The translations under genes were made by a program, and so were the position numbers. Below are positions 4,934 to 5,511 of a stretch of DNA of 5,511 bases, piece by piece. Numbering within the stretch: the first letter of the stretch is position 1; each line of letters begins with the position of its first letter. The DNA is from Alphaproteobacteria bacterium (lineage in GTDB: Bacteria > Pseudomonadota > Alphaproteobacteria > Caulobacterales > Parvularculaceae), in contig JAUIEG010000212.1 in assembly GCA_030428745.1 (NCBI GenBank), positions 1-5,511 on the forward strand, written 5' to 3'. The notes under the pieces were generated by a model. That model made no database searches and was not told where the DNA came from. It saw nothing but the letters and a program-made list of their open reading frames with translations.

Positions 4934-5511
4934 ATGTCAGTATCGCTTCACCAGCAGATCCGCGTCGGCGCCTATGTAGCGAAGCAAACCCTCATGGGCC
5001 GTGATAAATATCCGCTGGTGCTGTTTCTGGAGCCCCTGTTTCGCTGCAACCTCGCCTGCCCCGGCTGCGGCAAGATTGATTATCCCGCGCCGATCCTGAA
5101 CAAGCGTTTGTCGGTTCAGGAATGCCTCGACGCGGTCGATGAATGCGGCGCGCCGGTGGTGGCCATCCCCGGCGGCGAACCCCTCATCCATAAGGAAATC
5201 GGCGAGATCGTCGAAGGCATCGTCGCGCGCAAGAAATTCGTGTCGCTTTGCACCAACGCGCTCCTGCTTGAAAAGAAACTCGATCTCTTCAAACCGTCGC
5301 CATTCCTGTTCTTTTCCGTCCATCTCGACGGCCTTGAAGAAGAGCACGATCACGCGGTCGACCAGAAAGGCACGTTCAAGATCGCCGTCAAAGCCATCAA
5401 GGCGGCGCAGGACAAAGGCTTTCAGGTCAATGTCAACGCAACCATCTTCGACAACATGACTGCGAAGCAGGTCGCCGATTATCTCGATTTCGCCACCGAT
5501 CTCGGCGTCGG
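4934..5511 (+). CDS. hpnH: Hopanoid biosynthesis radical SAM protein HpnH (5' part, truncated by window end)
   Basis: HpnH is the radical-SAM enzyme that joins the 5'-deoxyadenosyl group to diploptene, making adenosylhopane, the entry point to C35 hopanoids. The window holds 192 complete codons plus two bases and no stop, so the C-terminus lies outside. The radical-SAM cluster motif CxxxCxxC is C38-NLA-C42-PG-C45, preceded by the characteristic LEPLFRCNLACPGCGKIDYP. GGEP at 80-83 is the SAM-binding motif, and ECGAPVVAIPGGEPLIHKEI, LCTNALLL (105-112) and FSVHLDGL (127-134) are close to HpnH as I know it. The start has a good GGAGAG site 5 bases upstream, and MSVSLHQQIRVGAYVAKQ looks like a normal HpnH N-terminus. 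It follows ispH by 51 bases on the same strand. Its presence indicates that the organism makes extended hopanoids; the cyclase gene is not in the window. Confidence 0.95.
   Translation, partial: MSVSLHQQIRVGAYVAKQTLMGRDKYPLVLFLEPLFRCNLACPGCGKIDYPAPILNKRLSVQECLDAVDECGAPVVAIPGGEPLIHKEIGEIVEGIVARKKFVSLCTNALLLEKKLDLFKPSPFLFFSVHLDGLEEEHDHAVDQKGTFKIAVKAIKAAQDKGFQVNVNATIFDNMTAKQVADYLDFATDLGV

Noticed and set aside
4937..5353. 138-codon minus-strand frame opposite hpnH
   Set aside because: It covers the radical-SAM cluster region of hpnH, which is clearly coding on the plus strand.
1..5511. tRNA, rRNA, insertion sequence or prophage genes
   Set aside because: I saw no cloverleaf, rRNA signature, transposase or integrase motif in either strand.

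Overview
The window looks like an isoprenoid/hopanoid supply locus of a GC-rich alphaproteobacterium (inference from protein similarity and base composition; no taxon can be named). Four genes are recognised with confidence: a secreted MlaC/Ttg2D-type phospholipid-binding protein (162-785, +), a short-chain prenyl diphosphate synthase, most likely farnesyl diphosphate synthase ispA (1172-2059, -), ispH of the MEP pathway (about 3881-4882, +), and the 5' part of the radical-SAM hopanoid gene hpnH, cut by the window end (4934-5511, +).

Layout: bases 1-161 hold no convincing gene. The MlaC-type gene converges on a 109-codon orphan (806-1135, -) that is clearly AT-richer than its surroundings and lies directly downstream of ispA. 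Upstream of ispA is a dispersed-repeat-like palindrome with two 25-base inverted arms (2081-2149). Beyond it on the minus strand lie two tandem paralogues (2192-2863 and 2884-3570). Each carries a domain that resembles the YbjN/secretion-chaperone-like fold and a C-terminal four-cysteine DnaJ-type zinc knuckle (two CxxCxGxG motifs). A roughly 310-base divergent intergenic region (3571-3880) separates them from the rightward ispH-hpnH pair.

Functional link: IspH makes IPP and DMAPP, IspA condenses them to FPP, FPP feeds squalene and hopene, and HpnH adds an adenosyl group to the hopene side chain. MlaC-type proteins carry lipids across the periplasm. The least understood content is the pair of zinc-knuckle paralogues and the acidic, low-GC orphan. 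The orphan's start codon overlaps, as ATGA, the stop of a tiny frame ending HFGGGGKK, which hints that it once followed another gene.
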